Below, one piece after another: positions 18,840 through 28,800 of a stretch of DNA of 64,000 bases (the stretch's first letter is position 1; every line of letters begins with the position of its first letter). The translations under genes were made by a program, and so were the position numbers. The stretch comes from Porphyromonadaceae bacterium UBA7555 (GTDB lineage: Bacteria; Bacteroidota; Bacteroidia; Bacteroidales; Muribaculaceae), in contig DLLT01000049.1 in assembly GCA_002478045.1 (NCBI GenBank), positions 37,042-101,041 on the forward strand, written 5' to 3'. Below the pieces are notes generated by a model. It was not told the DNA's origin and did no database searches. It was given only the letters and a program-made list of their open reading frames with translations.

Positions 18840-20078
18840 TTATTTATACAGATAGTACGGTGCCGAAGCCTCCTTAAAGGCGGCGGCATCCTTGTTCCAG
18901 TAGTCGATGATGTCGGCTACTTTGTGGCGACGGCTGAAGCGACGACGTATCTCCTTGCTGCCGGAAACCTTGTCAAACATATTGAAGCGTCCGGGGTCGG
19001 CATTGCCTTCTTTGAAGGTAGCCTTGTCGGGGTTCATATCAGCCATTTCTTGCATCACGTAGAATTGTATCAGCGATAGCGGAGCGGCTTCGGCATCGGT
19101 GACATACACTTCCACGCCTTGGATATTCTCACCCTTATAGACACTGTAGAAGGGCTTGATGTGTATGGGGCGGAACATCACGCCGGGCAGTGCGAGGCCG
19201 TTGAGACGGCGAGCCAGTTCCTCGGCGTTGGTCCAAGGTGCGCAGAACAGTTTGAAAGGCATGGTGTAACCTACGCCGATATTGACATATCCCAATTCGC
19301 CGAGAATACCGCTGACGGGATAGAGCACGGCGGCTTCGGGATTGGGAATATGCGGCGAAGGCAGTACCCAAGGCATTCCGGTCTGCGCAAAGGTCATATT
19401 GCGATGCCAGCCGTCCATAGGAACGACGGTGAGTTTGACTTTCTTGTCTCCTATCATACCCTTGTCGTTGAGGTACATGGCCAATTCGCCGGGGGTAAGT
19501 CCGTAAAGATACGGGATGGCGAACTGGCTTACGAAGGATATGCACGAGTCTTCCACGAGGTTGCCCTCAACCTTGTTTCCGCCCACGGGATTGGGGCGAT
19601 CGAGCACCATAAATTCCTTGTCGAGTTCGGCGCAGGCTTCCATGGCCAGACCCATAGTGGATATGAAGGTATACGAACGGCATCCTATATCCTGAATGTC
19701 GTATACAAGGACGTCCACATCCTTGAGCATCTCGGCGGTGGGCTTGCGATTTTTGCCGTAAATGGAGTATACGGTGACTCCGGTGGCGGGGTCGGTCATA
19801 TTGTCTACGTGGTCTCCGGCGTGCACATCGCCACGGACGCCGTGCTCGGGAGCATATAGTCCTACAAGTGTGACGCCGGGTGCTTCGTGCAGTATGTCGA
19901 TGGTGCTACGCAGGTTGTTGTCTACGCCGGTGGGGTTGGTAATCAGGCCCACGCGCTTGCCTTTGAGGCCTTCGAAGCCGCGGTCACGCAGCACTTCAAT
20001 GCCGGGCTTGACGTGTGCTGTAGCCCCCAAAGTCAGAACTGCTCCCAAGGCGGCCGCTATCAGTCGTTTGATTGCCAT
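18840..20078 (-). CDS. namZ: NamZ-like exo-beta-N-acetylmuramidase (DUF1343, GH171)
   Basis: 412 residues with signal peptide (LIAAALGAVLTLGATAH). The DUF1343 core is recognisable: FEGLKGKRVGLITNPTGVD, VGLYAPEHGVRGDVHAGDHV, VDVLVYDIQDIGCRSYTF, MVLDRPNPVGG, and PSPHIPNPEAAVLYPVSGIL. DUF1343 members from Bacillus (YbbC/NamZ) and Tannerella release MurNAc from the non-reducing end of peptidoglycan fragments, founding family GH171. Placement between an AmpG-like importer and the MurNAc catabolic genes supports the same role. It should act in the periplasm. Confidence 0.9.
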   Translation of the reverse strand: MAIKRLIAAALGAVLTLGATAHVKPGIEVLRDRGFEGLKGKRVGLITNPTGVDNNLRSTIDILHEAPGVTLVGLYAPEHGVRGDVHAGDHVDNMTDPATGVTVYSIYGKNRKPTAEMLKDVDVLVYDIQDIGCRSYTFISTMGLAMEACAELDKEFMVLDRPNPVGGNKVEGNLVEDSCISFVSQFAIPYLYGLTPGELAMYLNDKGMIGDKKVKLTVVPMDGWHRNMTFAQTGMPWVLPSPHIPNPEAAVLYPVSGILGELGYVNIGVGYTMPFKLFCAPWTNAEELARRLNGLALPGVMFRPIHIKPFYSVYKGENIQGVEVYVTDAEAAPLSLIQFYVMQEMADMNPDKATFKEGNADPGRFNMFDKVSGSKEIRRRFSRRHKVADIIDYWNKDAAAFKEASAPYYLYK

Positions 20079-20139
20079 ATCAAGTATTTGGATGTTATCT
20101 ATGTAATATTATCTTTTTAGTTTCCTCTACGATGTCGCA

Positions 20140-21519
20140 TCATTTTTCTTCGGTTTCAGCTTTCTTAGCGCCGTAAGCGGGGTCGATGTGGCGACGTACC
20201 AGGAAGGTCACGGCCCAGGTGGCAAGGTTGCAACCAAGAACCCAGAAGAAGAAGTTGCTGTACGAGTTGCCCAGCAGGTCTTCCTTAATCCAACCGGCTG
20301 CCATACCGGGGAGCATCATACCCAAAGCCATGAAGGCTGTGCATATAGCGTAATGGGATGTCTTGTAAGGACCATCGGCGAAGTACATCATAAACAGCAT
20401 AAAGGCTGTGAAACCGAAGCCGTAAGCAAATTGTTCGAGCACAAGACAAGTCCATACCGTGATCTGTCCGCCCAAAGTGTTATAGTCCGGTTGAACGTTG
20501 GACAGTATGATGTAAGCCACGCAGTTAAGCGAGGTTGCCAGTGCCATGGGCCAAATCCATTTACGAAGACCGCCGCGCGATGCGCAGATACCGCCGATGA
20601 TACCGCCGATGGTGAGGCCGATGATGGCGAGTGTACCATAGGAAAGACCGACTTGTTCGGCAGTCATGCCAAGGCCGCCGGCATCACGACTTGCCAATAG
20701 GAAGGGCTGGCACAGTTTGACTACCTGAGCCTCGGGAAGACGATAGAGGAGCATAAAGAGCATAGCCAGTATCACGTGCTTTTTCTGGAAGAACGTCACA
20801 AATGATCCTCCGAATTCGCGCAAAATGGCTCCGGCAGTTTTCTTTTGTACATTGGAACCTACGGCACGGTCTGTCTTAGGATAAGGCAGAATGAATGCGT
20901 GGTAGAGGAACACTAAAGCAAAGAATACCGAGCATCCGGCAACGGTCCATTTCCATGCAGCGGCTTTGTCGCCGTCCAGTGCAACTGTGAGCGCACCGGC
21001 AATCATCACCAGACCGCCTTGTCCGAAGACGTTGGCACAACGGTAGAAGGTAGAACGAATGCCGACAAATAGTGACTGCTGGTTGGTATCCAGGGCTATC
21101 ATATAGAAGCCGTCGGAAGCGATATCATGCGTAGCCGAGCAGAAAGCGGTGAAGACGTAGAAGAACAAGCAAATGGTGAACTCGTTGATGTTAAGTCCGG
21201 CCTTTATTTCTTCTCCCGTAGGCTGCGGCAATGTGAAAGCTATACCGGCAAGACCTACAGCCACGCACAATTGCATGGTTACTGTCCACCAGCGTTTTGT
21301 CTTCATGATGTCCACCAACGGGCCCCAGAAGGGCTTGATGACCCAAGGTAGGTACAGCCAGCCGGTGTATAGGGCGGCATCGGTTTCGCTCATACCCAAT
21401 TGGGTGAAAAGTACCATCGTCACCATATTGATGAAGATGAAGGGGATGCCTTGGGCAAAATACAGCGTCGGTATCCATGCCCACGGGTTGCGCTTAGTCG
21501 ATTTTTCGGTATTTGACAT
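20140..21519 (-). CDS. ampG: AmpG-like MFS transporter (probable muropeptide permease)
   Basis: 459 residues with about twelve membrane segments. The N-terminus WAWIPTLYFAQGIPFIFINM and the segment ATHDIASDGFYMIALD are typical of AmpG-type MFS proteins, which import GlcNAc-anhydroMurNAc peptides or related fragments. The gene ends 61 bases before the namZ-like start, so the two probably share a transcript. The leader has two short hairpins at 21537-21573. Substrate is inferred from family and neighbours; a nutrient permease of other kind cannot be excluded. Confidence 0.83.
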   Translation of the reverse strand: MSNTEKSTKRNPWAWIPTLYFAQGIPFIFINMVTMVLFTQLGMSETDAALYTGWLYLPWVIKPFWGPLVDIMKTKRWWTVTMQLCVAVGLAGIAFTLPQPTGEEIKAGLNINEFTICLFFYVFTAFCSATHDIASDGFYMIALDTNQQSLFVGIRSTFYRCANVFGQGGLVMIAGALTVALDGDKAAAWKWTVAGCSVFFALVFLYHAFILPYPKTDRAVGSNVQKKTAGAILREFGGSFVTFFQKKHVILAMLFMLLYRLPEAQVVKLCQPFLLASRDAGGLGMTAEQVGLSYGTLAIIGLTIGGIIGGICASRGGLRKWIWPMALATSLNCVAYIILSNVQPDYNTLGGQITVWTCLVLEQFAYGFGFTAFMLFMMYFADGPYKTSHYAICTAFMALGMMLPGMAAGWIKEDLLGNSYSNFFFWVLGCNLATWAVTFLVRRHIDPAYGAKKAETEEK

Positions 21520-21536
21520 ATTCTTTTTGATGTTTT

Positions 21537-21669
21537 CCGAACTTCGAAAGTTCGGTCCGTCGCCTGTGGCGATGGTTATGGGTTAGTTTATTGGTGTTGG
21601 GTTGTCTCGGTTATCATTCCGCCCTTTCGGACGTTTTGTTTCATTGTCTTTTGCCTGTCAGAACGACAG
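21537..21669. repeat. Cluster of three short hairpins upstream of ampG
   Basis: CCGAACTT/AAGTTCGG (21537-21555, loop CGA), TCGCC/GGCGA (21560-21572, loop TGT) and CTGTC/GACAG (21655-21669) lie in the 250-base space between the SpoIID-like and ampG genes. They may be a leader structure or attenuator of ampG. No -7 box of the TAnnTTTG type was found on the minus strand here. Confidence 0.35.
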
Positions 21670-21769
21670 TTGTGATTGTCTACCGCCGTTCTTTGGCCGG
21701 ATGATTATACTATCTTCTGAATTGTACTATCATTGACGCATCAAGTTACATTATATTTGTCGAACTACA

Positions 21770-23095
21770 TTATTCATATAGTGTCTCTATGGAGGCGTCG
21801 ATGAAGTAGTGGCGCAGTATTTGGTCGTACTTGTAGCCGCGGGCGCCCATGACGGCGGCACCTATCTGGCACAGACCTACGCCGTGTCCCCACCCTGCTC
21901 CGTGCAATACAAAGGCTTCGGGTAGTCCGGTGGTCTCGTCTACGCCTATACGTTCGACCACAAAGGCCGAAGAATACAGGTGGCTGGTCGATAAGGTCTT
22001 GCGTATTTCCAACTCTTTGCCTATGACCATAGTACGCTCGGTGCCTACAATCTTGAGACGCACGATGCGTCCCGAAGTACCGCGCTCCAGCGATATCATG
22101 TCTACGATGTCGCCAAAGTCAATGCCGCTGCGTCGTGCGGCCAATTCGCTGAGTTCTTGACGTGTATAGCGCACTTCCCAGCGGTAGAAGTCTTTGGTTT
22201 CCTGGTCGTAGTTGTTGAGTACCTGCGATAGTATTGCCGCATCGGAGGTATTGCAGAAGGCCTCGGGGCGTGTCTGTATCCATTGCGATGCAGCATTCTC
22301 GTTGCGCAAGTCGGGATAATCGCCCTCGGCTTCACCGTCTCGTCTGGCGCCAAGGTAATGGAAGTGCTTGGGTTCCCAGCAGTATTCGAACTGCTCTAAC
22401 ACACCGCCGCAACATTTGCTGAAGCGTGCATCGCACAATTCTCCGTCATATACCAATACCTGACCGCGTGTGGCTGCTATGGCCTCGGCCACCTTGGGCG
22501 TAGACTGGCGTGTAACTCCTTGATAGCGTTGGCAGTGGTCATCGGCGCATACGTCAAAGTTGACATGGTCTTCGCGGTCGTACCATTTGATACGCTCGTC
22601 TTCGGTCTCGGTGCAAGCGCTGTATTTAGTGCCACTCTCCGCTATGGCTTTATTCTTCTGAATTTGAGCCAACAGCCACGAGCGCGAAATTACGGCATGA
22701 GCTTTGAGTAGCTCCAGCGAGGCATGAGCACTCATCTCGGAGGATATGACACTAAGAAGGTAGTCTTCGACAGGCAATACATTGATTATTGTCAATTTGT
22801 CGCTCTCTACAATAAACGATGCACTGCCGCTGAAACGCTGGTTTTCTTTGCGTTCCCAGTGGAAATTGACTCCGATGACAACGTCCTTGATTTCGAAAAT
22901 ATCTTTGGAAGTCTTGGGTCGAAACTCAATCGTATCGTACTCACGATTTTGCCAGACAATGCGGCCGTCTTTGGTTAAGGCAAGGCTTTGCGCCCCGGTG
23001 ACGATAATGCCGTCAGTAGTAGTAAAATCGCCAAGGAGATCAATATCTATGCGCGGCGCGCTCAGAATACCTACTTTGATATGCGGTTCGATCAT
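21770..23095 (-). CDS. SpoIID/LytB-domain protein
   Basis: 441 residues. The SpoIID/LytB domain runs about 95-430, with NVLPVEDYLLSVISSEMSAH, LLKAHAVISRSWLLAQ, RYQGVTRQ and the end motif HGAGWGHGVGLCQIGA. SpoIID is a lytic transglycosylase that cuts denuded glycan, and LytB enhances amidases. Sporulation is absent in this group, so a role in peptidoglycan remodelling or salvage is likely. The N-terminus (MIEPHIKVGILSAPRIDIDL) shows no signal peptide, so either it is exported otherwise or it acts in the cytoplasm. The DUF4922 gene ends 17 bases upstream, so the two form an operon. Confidence 0.87.
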   Translation of the reverse strand: MIEPHIKVGILSAPRIDIDLLGDFTTTDGIIVTGAQSLALTKDGRIVWQNREYDTIEFRPKTSKDIFEIKDVVIGVNFHWERKENQRFSGSASFIVESDKLTIINVLPVEDYLLSVISSEMSAHASLELLKAHAVISRSWLLAQIQKNKAIAESGTKYSACTETEDERIKWYDREDHVNFDVCADDHCQRYQGVTRQSTPKVAEAIAATRGQVLVYDGELCDARFSKCCGGVLEQFEYCWEPKHFHYLGARRDGEAEGDYPDLRNENAASQWIQTRPEAFCNTSDAAILSQVLNNYDQETKDFYRWEVRYTRQELSELAARRSGIDFGDIVDMISLERGTSGRIVRLKIVGTERTMVIGKELEIRKTLSTSHLYSSAFVVERIGVDETTGLPEAFVLHGAGWGHGVGLCQIGAAVMGARGYKYDQILRHYFIDASIETLYE

Positions 23096-23112
23096 AGTGC
23101 GCTGTGTATGGT

Positions 23113-24054
23113 TTATTTAACATTAGAGGCTATTGCCGTAATTTCGTCGAGGTTGAGGCACAATTCATCATAGATGCGGCGCACTATGTCGGCATCTAAA
23201 CGCTCAAAGTCCTCGGGACGAGGCGTGATGAATACGCCGCCCATATCTACCGATGCCGGCGACAGAAGCATACAGTCCTTACCTTCGGTGCCATAGAATG
23301 AGGGACGATGGCGTTTACGCGGAATCACAACCATACGTATACCGGCAGGCGTTGCATAGCACAGAATGTTCATCATAGGCTCGCGCTCGCCATAGGGCAC
23401 GGGGATGGCGCTGTATAAGCGGTCGAACAATCGTGCTCCGGCCTCGGAGTTCTCGGCATCAATGACGAATAACTTCAGGGGCAGAGTATCTACCAATGCC
23501 AGAGTGGAGCCTTCGTCCTCGGCTATGGTCTTCAGCTCTGCATCCTCGAGGTCGTCACCTAAGGTGAGGAAATCACTATTGCCGGCCTGGAAGTGCATAT
23601 GGTCGGGTGCCGAAGCTCCGCACTTAGGTCCGTTGTAGAATACTGTATACTCGTCCAACTGGGCGGCCAAATCCATCATATCCTTGGCACGATCGGCCAC
23701 CAATTGGTCGACGTGACGGTTGTCGGGGATGGTGAGATGACGCGGAAATATGGGGAATGGGTTGATCAATACAATGTACTTGTCGTTCTCGCCCCAAGGC
23801 AGTCCGGTCTGTACGGCGGGACGATTGGCTTTACAAAGAAAGCATTTACGTTCTTTGAGGCTCTTGGCGTCCACCTTGGCTGCAGATGATACGATACGTG
23901 CGGGATTGAATTGCACCTTGATATGCATTCCATCGACATTGAGATTCTTGACCTTGACTGTCTTGAGAGCTTCAAAGTTGTTGGCGGCCTGCTCCCATAC
24001 GGCACATTGATCCTTGATTAATTGGTTGGCTTGTTGTGATGTGATTGTGGACAT
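23113..24054 (-). CDS. DUF4922 protein, HIT-like phosphorylase/nucleotidyltransferase fold
   Basis: 313 residues from the ATG at 24054; a longer open frame exists upstream but its residues are unlike the family. Two cysteines form a knuckle-like CFLC near 85. The central PNAxxHxHxQ-like region reads CGASAPDHMHFQAGN, resembling the active site of HIT-superfamily enzymes (ATP adenylyltransferase, GDP-glucose phosphorylase, GalT). The reaction is unknown; a sugar-nucleotide phosphorylase or transferase is the family-based guess. Close coupling to the SpoIID/LytB gene and conservation in Bacteroidales hint at cell-wall sugar metabolism. Confidence 0.78.
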   Translation of the reverse strand: MSTITSQQANQLIKDQCAVWEQAANNFEALKTVKVKNLNVDGMHIKVQFNPARIVSSAAKVDAKSLKERKCFLCKANRPAVQTGLPWGENDKYIVLINPFPIFPRHLTIPDNRHVDQLVADRAKDMMDLAAQLDEYTVFYNGPKCGASAPDHMHFQAGNSDFLTLGDDLEDAELKTIAEDEGSTLALVDTLPLKLFVIDAENSEAGARLFDRLYSAIPVPYGEREPMMNILCYATPAGIRMVVIPRKRHRPSFYGTEGKDCMLLSPASVDMGGVFITPRPEDFERLDADIVRRIYDELCLNLDEITAIASNVK

Positions 24055-24161
24055 CGCTATGATGTTGTTTCTGTTGTGGTGGATGGATATTGCGTGGCTG
24101 CTGCTCGGGCTGATGGATACGGCGTTAAACCTTTTCACTACCGTTGCCTTTACGCCACGAA

Positions 24162-24221
24162 AACCCGTCGGCTCCGGACTGCCCTTTTGCAAGAGAGGGC
24201 AGTCCGATGCTCAAGCGGGTT
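24162..24221 (-). terminator. Nested hairpin downstream of the GT2 gene
   Basis: An inner 11-bp stem (CGGACTGCCCT, 24175-24185, with 24196-24206) sits inside an outer AACCCG/CGGGTT pair (24162-24167, 24216-24221). On the minus strand the outer stem is followed by TTTTCG. It may end or attenuate the transcript between the GT2 and DUF4922 genes. Confidence 0.5.
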
Positions 24222-24260
24222 GGACGTTGGTTCCTTGGTATTGCCTGCCTATCGGACGTC

Positions 24261-25724
24261 TCACTTGGCTGCGACCAGTGAGCGACGAGCCTGCAGTTCC
24301 CAAGTACGGATGCGGTCCTTATACAGGTTGTTGTTGTTCATCTTGACGATGTCAAGTGAGGCATCGGAATTGTCTTCCCAGCGACGGCACAGATATACAA
24401 CATCGTATACACGACCTATCTGGAAGTGGCGCGAGAAGGCCAGACCCAGAGCATAGTCTTCACCATAGGAGGTATTGGGCACATGGATTTCGCGCAATAC
24501 AGGAGTGTAGAATGCACGGGGAGCACCCAGGCCATTGATACGCAGTGCGTTGTTGCGGCCGTTTTCGGGTGTCCATTCCTTGTGGTCAATTACACCCGGC
24601 GGTATGGGATTCTTGTCGATGTCTGTAAGCATGTAAGTGCCTACTACCATGGCGCACTTCTGCTCGTAGAAGGCTGCAACCATCTTGGCCAAGGTGTTCT
24701 CGTCGACATATACGTCATCGCTGTCCAGCTGTACGGCAAATTTGCCGCACTTGGGATGCTGTACACCCGCGTTCCAGCAACCGCCGATACCCAGGTCGTC
24801 GCGTTCGGGTACGATGTGTACCAGACGAGGATCGTCCTTGAACTCATCGATGGCTTCGGTAGTGCCGTCTGTCGAGTGGTTGTCTATAACGATGAGGTTG
24901 AAGGGGAAGTCGGTCTTCTGAGACAGGACGCTGCGGATAGCATCACGGATGGTACGGATGCGGTTGCGCACGGGGATGATGACGGAAGCCTCGTAATCAA
25001 AGTCGCCCTTATTGAAGTCGATTTCGTCAAATTTGGGCTCAAGGTATCCGCCGACAGCCTTGAGGTGTGCGGTGCAGGCCTTCTCCATTTCGATTTGGAC
25101 GCCACGGTTCTTGGGGTCTACATAATCGAAGATTTTTTCGCCGCTCTTGCGGTTGTCTATGGTGACATCGCTGTAGAGGTATTCGTTGATGTGCACGATG
25201 GGGGCTATACGGCTCAGACGCAGACGCAGATCATATAGACCGGCGGCGGTGTAATGCACGTCAATGCCGGCAGCTGCCTTCTTGAATACTTCAGTGTCAA
25301 AGAAGAGTACCGAACCGAAGTTGAAGTCGTCGCGAAGCGAGCCTTCTTGATAGTCAATGACGGGAGCATTGCTCTTTTTGCCTTCGACGATGGTGTACGA
25401 GTCGGCATACATCATTCCGGCCTTTGAATCGCCTGCCAGGCGTACAAAGCGGTCAAGGGCAAAATATCCCATTACGAGGTTGTTGTACTTGGTGTACAGC
25501 AGAGTGTAAGGTGCTTTGGCTGCCTCGGCAATCTTGAGCATAGTATCCGAGGAGTTGAGCGCATCGATGTGCACCAGGGTGCAGCTTTCTACGGCGGTGG
25601 CAGCGGCATCGGTGGCCAGCAGATAGATGTTGTTGACTAAGGCGCTTTCGCGGAGTCCGTCGATGGTGGCTTTAGCCTGGGCGGCATCAACGTACGGCAG
25701 GAAGCAGTCTATTGCTTGTTTCAT
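24261..25724 (-). CDS. Tandem GT-A glycosyltransferase family 2 protein
   Basis: 487 residues, cytoplasmic. The C-terminal half (about 240-470) is a standard GT2 domain: ASVIIPVRNRIRTIRDAIRS, VIDNHSTDGTTEAIDE, and QLDSDDVYVDENTLAKM with the DSDD metal motif. The N-terminal half (about 5-200) looks like a second GT-A unit with a degenerate metal site (MMYADSYTIVEGKK), so it is probably structural or inactive. Sugar donor and acceptor are unknown. It is transcribed with the peptidoglycan block but the join is uncertain because a nested hairpin follows its stop. Confidence 0.8.
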   Translation of the reverse strand: MKQAIDCFLPYVDAAQAKATIDGLRESALVNNIYLLATDAAATAVESCTLVHIDALNSSDTMLKIAEAAKAPYTLLYTKYNNLVMGYFALDRFVRLAGDSKAGMMYADSYTIVEGKKSNAPVIDYQEGSLRDDFNFGSVLFFDTEVFKKAAAGIDVHYTAAGLYDLRLRLSRIAPIVHINEYLYSDVTIDNRKSGEKIFDYVDPKNRGVQIEMEKACTAHLKAVGGYLEPKFDEIDFNKGDFDYEASVIIPVRNRIRTIRDAIRSVLSQKTDFPFNLIVIDNHSTDGTTEAIDEFKDDPRLVHIVPERDDLGIGGCWNAGVQHPKCGKFAVQLDSDDVYVDENTLAKMVAAFYEQKCAMVVGTYMLTDIDKNPIPPGVIDHKEWTPENGRNNALRINGLGAPRAFYTPVLREIHVPNTSYGEDYALGLAFSRHFQIGRVYDVVYLCRRWEDNSDASLDIVKMNNNNLYKDRIRTWELQARRSLVAAK

Positions 25725-25802
25725 AGGGATAATATTTTATAAATGATTTTTTGGATGTTCTAAGTTGTATGGCGTTTATTTGGCTTCTGTCTCCGTTATT
25801 AT

Positions 25803-25838
25803 CTCTTAAGGACTTTAAGGCCTTTAGTGTCCTTAGGG
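25803..25838. repeat. Degenerate 9-bp tandem repeat (YCTTTAAGG type)
   Basis: Four units of nine bases in a row: CTCTTAAGG, ACTTTAAGG, CCTTTAGTG, TCCTTAGGG. They also fold as TAAGGAC/GTCCTTA. They lie in the spacer between the amidase and GT2 genes. Similar AAGG-rich arrays are common between genes in Bacteroidales. Confidence 0.5.
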
Positions 25839-25894
25839 TCTGGGGGACGCTTACGATTGGGAGACGATCATTATATCATTTTCTATGTGAGGTA

Positions 25895-28800
25895 TCAGCG
25901 TTTCTTTGTCTTTTTGGCCGGGGTTGCGGCTGTCTTGGTTACGGGCTCAAAGAAGCGAAGCACGCGGTTCATTAGAGCTGTACGAGCTTCGGCATCACTG
26001 ATGGTCTCAAAGGGGAAGCCGATGACCACGGTACGATATGCGCCGTTGTCAAAAGCGGTGCCGGCTACAAGATTGTTCTCGCTGTAGCGCAGGAAGGTGC
26101 AGCCTTTCTTGGCATCAGGAGCGTAGAAGGAGTCCGGCGACTCGGCGGCATAGCTTTCGGAATTGAGCGTAGCGTGGAATAGATATGTCGCATCGGCATT
26201 GAGTTGGTCAAAGCGGGTCTGCACTTGATAGGCGCTGCCTTCGACCGTGGCTTGACCTACACGCCAGTGATATCCGAGAACCTCGGTGGCAAAACGTTGG
26301 TCTTTTTCGGCCGTTTCTTTGCTTGAGAAGGGATTGTCCCACAAATCCGTGGCCACAAACGAACCGCTGACAAAGAAGGATGTCCCGGCCTTGGTCATAG
26401 CCTCGATTTTGTTCTGCAGTGCCGTATCGAAAGTCTTGTATCGTGTGCCGTGAACTCCGCGGCCTTTGGCTATTTCTTTCTGTTTGCCCAATATGAGGTC
26501 AACGATGCGAGCATCGTCCTTGCTTGCCGGACGGGATGCAAAGGCGGATGCACTGCTGCTTGTGAAACCGTAGCCGGCTTCGCGCACTGCCTTCCCGTGT
26601 GTATAGATATAGTCGTAAGTATTGCCTGCCAGCACTTTGTCTTCGTAATTGGCACGCGATGCGCCAAATCCTGCAGCATCATCGTCCATCCACGGAATGT
26701 TGCGACGGAATTCGAATGTGCGGCCTATGTAGCTGATGTCCTGCATATAGGGCACTCCGGGGTCGCGCTCGTCATAGAACCCGGCAATGTCGCCCGAATC
26801 AAACCAATCGGGAGCGCTCACGCGAGTGAATCCGTTGACAATCTCGACGCGCGGAGCCTCGGGACGGTGACACAGAGCCACTACCATCGAGGGGAAGGAC
26901 ACGCCGCCGTCATTGCCGGCGATGACACGATAGCTGTGTATGTCATCATCCTTGACGATGATATCATAGTGAGGCTTGGTGACACGTGCAATCTTGACAA
27001 AAGCGCCGTCGCCTATCCTTTCTTCTATATTATAATATGTGGGAGTAGCCGTAGCCTCAAGTGTATCGATGGTGGCTGTCCATGTCAAAGCATAGTGTCC
27101 GTCCTTGCCGGCAGGTGTCACGGCTATGTCGTGCACGGGCAGGGGCTGCACCACATAATCGTAGCCGTCGCGCGATGCCAAGAATTGGAGCATACCTTTA
27201 TAGACGGCACGCGACACCACGAAACGGAATTCGGGGTCAAGGCCGTATTTCATATCCGCAAAGTTTTGGTGCGAAAGCAATTCGAGCAACATTCCCGGTA
27301 CTTCGGGTACTCGGGCCTCGTAGTACGACTGATCCCACATACCGCGGCGAGTCCAATTGGGCTCAAAGGTCCGGCGGATGTCGTTGGTGATATTGGTCAT
27401 CACCAAGTCGGTGAAGTCGCGCGAAGCATAGCGCGAGGTGCCGTTGGCGTAATCTGTGCCTCGTTCGCGTCCATCGGTGCAGTATATCCCCAAAGTACCG
27501 ATAATCGAATCATTGAGCGTCGTACCGGCATCGCTGTGCCATGCAAAGGAGAGATCCACAGGGATACGCAACCCTTCGCGGTCAGGTAACATCGACGACC
27601 CTCCGGCCAGCCAATTGACCCAAAGTCCGCGGCAGCGGTAGTCATCGGTATAATCATTTACGTTTCCTGAGGGCGTATAGACACTGTCGGGAGCGCCGGC
27701 CCACTGTAGCCAGTAGCGTGCGCCCTCGGTAAAGCGAGGATAACCGCTGGCGACATAATCATAATCTATCGAATCGAGGGGCTCAATGACTTTACGTGCC
27801 ACGTTGCCCATTCCGCCGCCGATTTTGATGGCATCGGCACTGATGGTACTTCCGGCCTTGGCCGAGAGATTGGACAGTGTAACCACCGCTTGATGTCCGG
27901 CGGCGAGGTCGAAGTGTCCGAGGTATATCCAAGTGCCGCCGCCCATAGACTGATTGACGGTAAAGCGGCGAGCGCCGCCGGCGGTATTTACGGTATATGT
28001 CGCATCCGTGGCCGAAGCATCGTCACTGACGTACGAGACGTACACTGCATAGGTGCCGCGTTGCGATATATTGGCCATCCAACGCACTTCCGATGCATCG
28101 GAGGCACGATCTACGGTGGCCGCCTTCAAGGCAGTACCGTCACGGAAGGGGTTATCACCGTTGTGTAATTCGGATTTGACGTATCCGAAGCCGGGGGTCT
28201 GAGCTACGCTCCAAGCGTTGCCATATACCACCGAGCCGGAGGCGTTGCCGCCATCGTTGTCTACAATAATTTCGGTGGTATTGACATCGCGCTCGCGAGG
28301 ACTCATAACGTAAGCCCCAGCATTGCGCAACATCGGCATCAGATATGGCATAACATAACTCTGCGTATATAGATCCTCAACTGTCTGGAAGATACGGGCA
28401 CGCTGCCACTCCCAACGATTGAGTTTGGGCTCGAAGTACCATCCGTGGCTTTGCCATAGGGCAATATTACGATTTTGCAAGCCGCGAGGTGCGGCATCGG
28501 CATCCAAGTCGCGGACAAAAGGCGTCTTCTCGGTGGGTCCGATAACGCGCTTGGGCGCAAACAATATAAGATTATCCATATTGGTACGTGCCACTTCCTT
28601 GCCCGAACGGTCACGGTCGACTACGTACATCTCCACGCGGTAGCCGTCATACTTCTTGCCCATAGCGGCACGCACTTCGGCCTTGATAGAAGCCAAGTTT
28701 TCAGCGCGTAAGGGTATATAGGCGCTATTCTCGTTACAATCCACACGCAAAACACGTGCGGCATCATCGGCATCCACGCGATCCACCTTTATCGGGCCGA

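Noticed and set aside
26450..27589. A 379-codon plus-strand open frame
   Set aside because: Antisense to the amidase gene; Cys/His-rich composition is typical of a shadow frame.
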